A stretch of 64,000 nt of DNA, taken from Clostridium guangxiense (lineage in GTDB: Bacteria > Bacillota > Clostridia > Clostridiales > Clostridiaceae). Shown one piece after another: positions 63,359-64,000 of this stretch. A program made the translations under genes and the position numbers. Position 1 is the stretch's first letter, and every line of letters begins with the position of its first letter. The notes beneath the pieces are model-generated. The model did not search any database, was not told the origin of the DNA, and saw only the letters and a program-made list of their open reading frames with translations. Where the stretch lies: the NCBI RefSeq assembly GCF_021043395.1, contig NZ_JAJNKE010000013.1:26725-90724 (forward strand), given 5' to 3'.

Positions 63359-63841
63359 GTGATAAATACGGAGATTAAAATATGCAAGGTGTCGGATAAT
63401 TATGAAAAATCGAAAATAACAGAATATATATTAAGACGGCTTCCAGAATGGTTTGGCATTGAAGAATCAATAATTGAATATGTAAGTGGAGTAAAAAATA
63501 CTGATTTTTATGCTGCATATAATTCGGATAGACTTGTTGGCTTCATAAGCATAAAAATAAATAACGTGTATACTTCAGAAATTTATATTATCGGAATACT
63601 CAAGGAATATCACGGTAATGGAATTGGAAAGAGTTTGTTAAAGGTGGCAGAAAAACAGTTGATTAAAAATAAAGTTAAGTTTCTTATGGTGAAAACTTTA
63701 GGAGAGTCACATCCTGATGAAAATTATAAAGAGACAAGAAAGTTTTATAGAAAAGTTGGATTTTATCCATTAGAAGAGATAAAAGAAATATGGGGTAAAG
63801 AAAATCCGTGTTTAATAATGGTTAAGAATTTAGTGAAGTAA
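63359..63841 (+). CDS. GNAT-family N-acetyltransferase
   Basis: A 160-residue protein with the GNAT signature YIIGILKEYHGNGIGKSLLK (acetyl-CoA loop, about residues 75-95) and FYRKVGFYPLEE near the end. The GTG start is weakly supported (AAAGG ten bases away). The stop codon TAA is part of the GTGAAGTAACAATG box that opens the family C repeat, so the repeat has replaced the natural end. The substrate is unknown. It is 22 bases behind the other GNAT gene. Confidence 0.78.
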   Translation: MINTEIKICKVSDNYEKSKITEYILRRLPEWFGIEESIIEYVSGVKNTDFYAAYNSDRLVGFISIKINNVYTSEIYIIGILKEYHGNGIGKSLLKVAEKQLIKNKVKFLMVKTLGESHPDENYKETRKFYRKVGFYPLEEIKEIWGKENPCLIMVKNLVK

Positions 63842-63934
63842 CAATGCCTCGTCGCGTTAAAAAAATCCTATAAATCTAAGGTTCAAGAATCATAAAATAC
63901 TAAGATATTTTAATAACTCGCTGAAAAAATGCTC
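63834..63934. repeat. Family C module, copy 5, interrupted by a group II intron
   Basis: GTGAAGTAACAATGCCTCGTCG opens the module, then ATAAATCTAAGG and the private arm TTCAAGAATCATAAAAT. The shared loop starts (TAATAACTCGCTG) but is cut by the intron end at 63935. Confidence 0.75.
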
Positions 63935-64000
63935 GTGCGTCCAGCTAAGCTGGACTATACTAACTGGTGAAAGTCCAGTCAAGGTAATTGCCAAGAAGTC
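63935..64000 (+). mobile_element. 5' end of a group II intron
   Basis: The sequence starts with the GTGCG boundary of group II introns and continues with CCAGCTAAGCTGGAC and ACTGGTGAAAGTCCAGT, which match the start of domain I of bacterial introns. The window ends 66 bases in, so the reverse transcriptase/maturase gene, if any, lies downstream and cannot be seen. Confidence 0.75.

Overview
The window is AT-rich DNA with Shine-Dalgarno-led genes, many TTG/GTG starts, PRD-type antiterminators and PTS operons. This fits a Clostridium sensu stricto genome, probably near the solvent-forming saccharolytic clostridia; the exact species is inferred only loosely. No rRNA, tRNA or CRISPR array was seen.

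Layout. 1-3050: copper homeostasis (csoR end, copA, copZ). 3216-7339: lipoprotein, VOC protein, an mmcQ/yjbR gene split by a complete IS3-family element, and a MazG-like hydrolase. 7870-10995: ascorbate-type PTS locus with a PRD activator, in which the EIIC gene is cut short and its reading frame runs into what looks like the tail of a transketolase gene. 11058-13398: a lone class-1 isoprenoid-synthase-like protein and a conserved TIM-barrel-like protein. 13511-20482: amino-sugar and cell-wall recycling block (GntR regulator, murQ, nagA, nagB, glcT-type antiterminator, EIIA, NagE-type EIICB with a RAT/terminator leader). 20965-31086: a decayed second copy of the same block (frameshifted gntR, murQ-nagA chimera, nagB with two deletions, second EIIA, glcT remnant), mixed with an intact lactose-family PTS, mupG and an HPr paralogue. 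31325-39662: histidine/urocanate degradation (RpiR regulator, HutF-like deiminase, M20 amidohydrolase, hutU, hutI, hutD) without a visible hutH. 40224-45993: MocR regulator plus aminotransferase, then cytosine permease and deaminase. 46168-49447: AbrB protein, then a T-box leader and ilvBN. 49853-57552: deoB and the ribose operon rbsKDACBR, with rbsC frameshifted. 57996-63841: small-peptide genes, a heterodimeric ABC exporter and two GNAT acetyltransferases. The window ends inside the 5' part of a group II intron.

How the genes fit together. NagE and the EIIA proteins bring in amino sugars. MupG splits 6-phosphorylated MurNAc disaccharides, MurQ turns MurNAc-6-P into GlcNAc-6-P, and NagA and NagB feed fructose-6-P into glycolysis. 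The hut, cod, deoB and rbs genes together form a salvage zone for histidine, pyrimidine and nucleoside carbon and nitrogen.

The most unusual content is between the genes: at least three families of long intergenic palindromes. Their loop and flank sequences are shared between loci, but their stem arms are specific to each locus and still self-complementary. One family ends in a box with stop codons in all three frames and repeatedly supplies the stop codon of the neighbouring gene.
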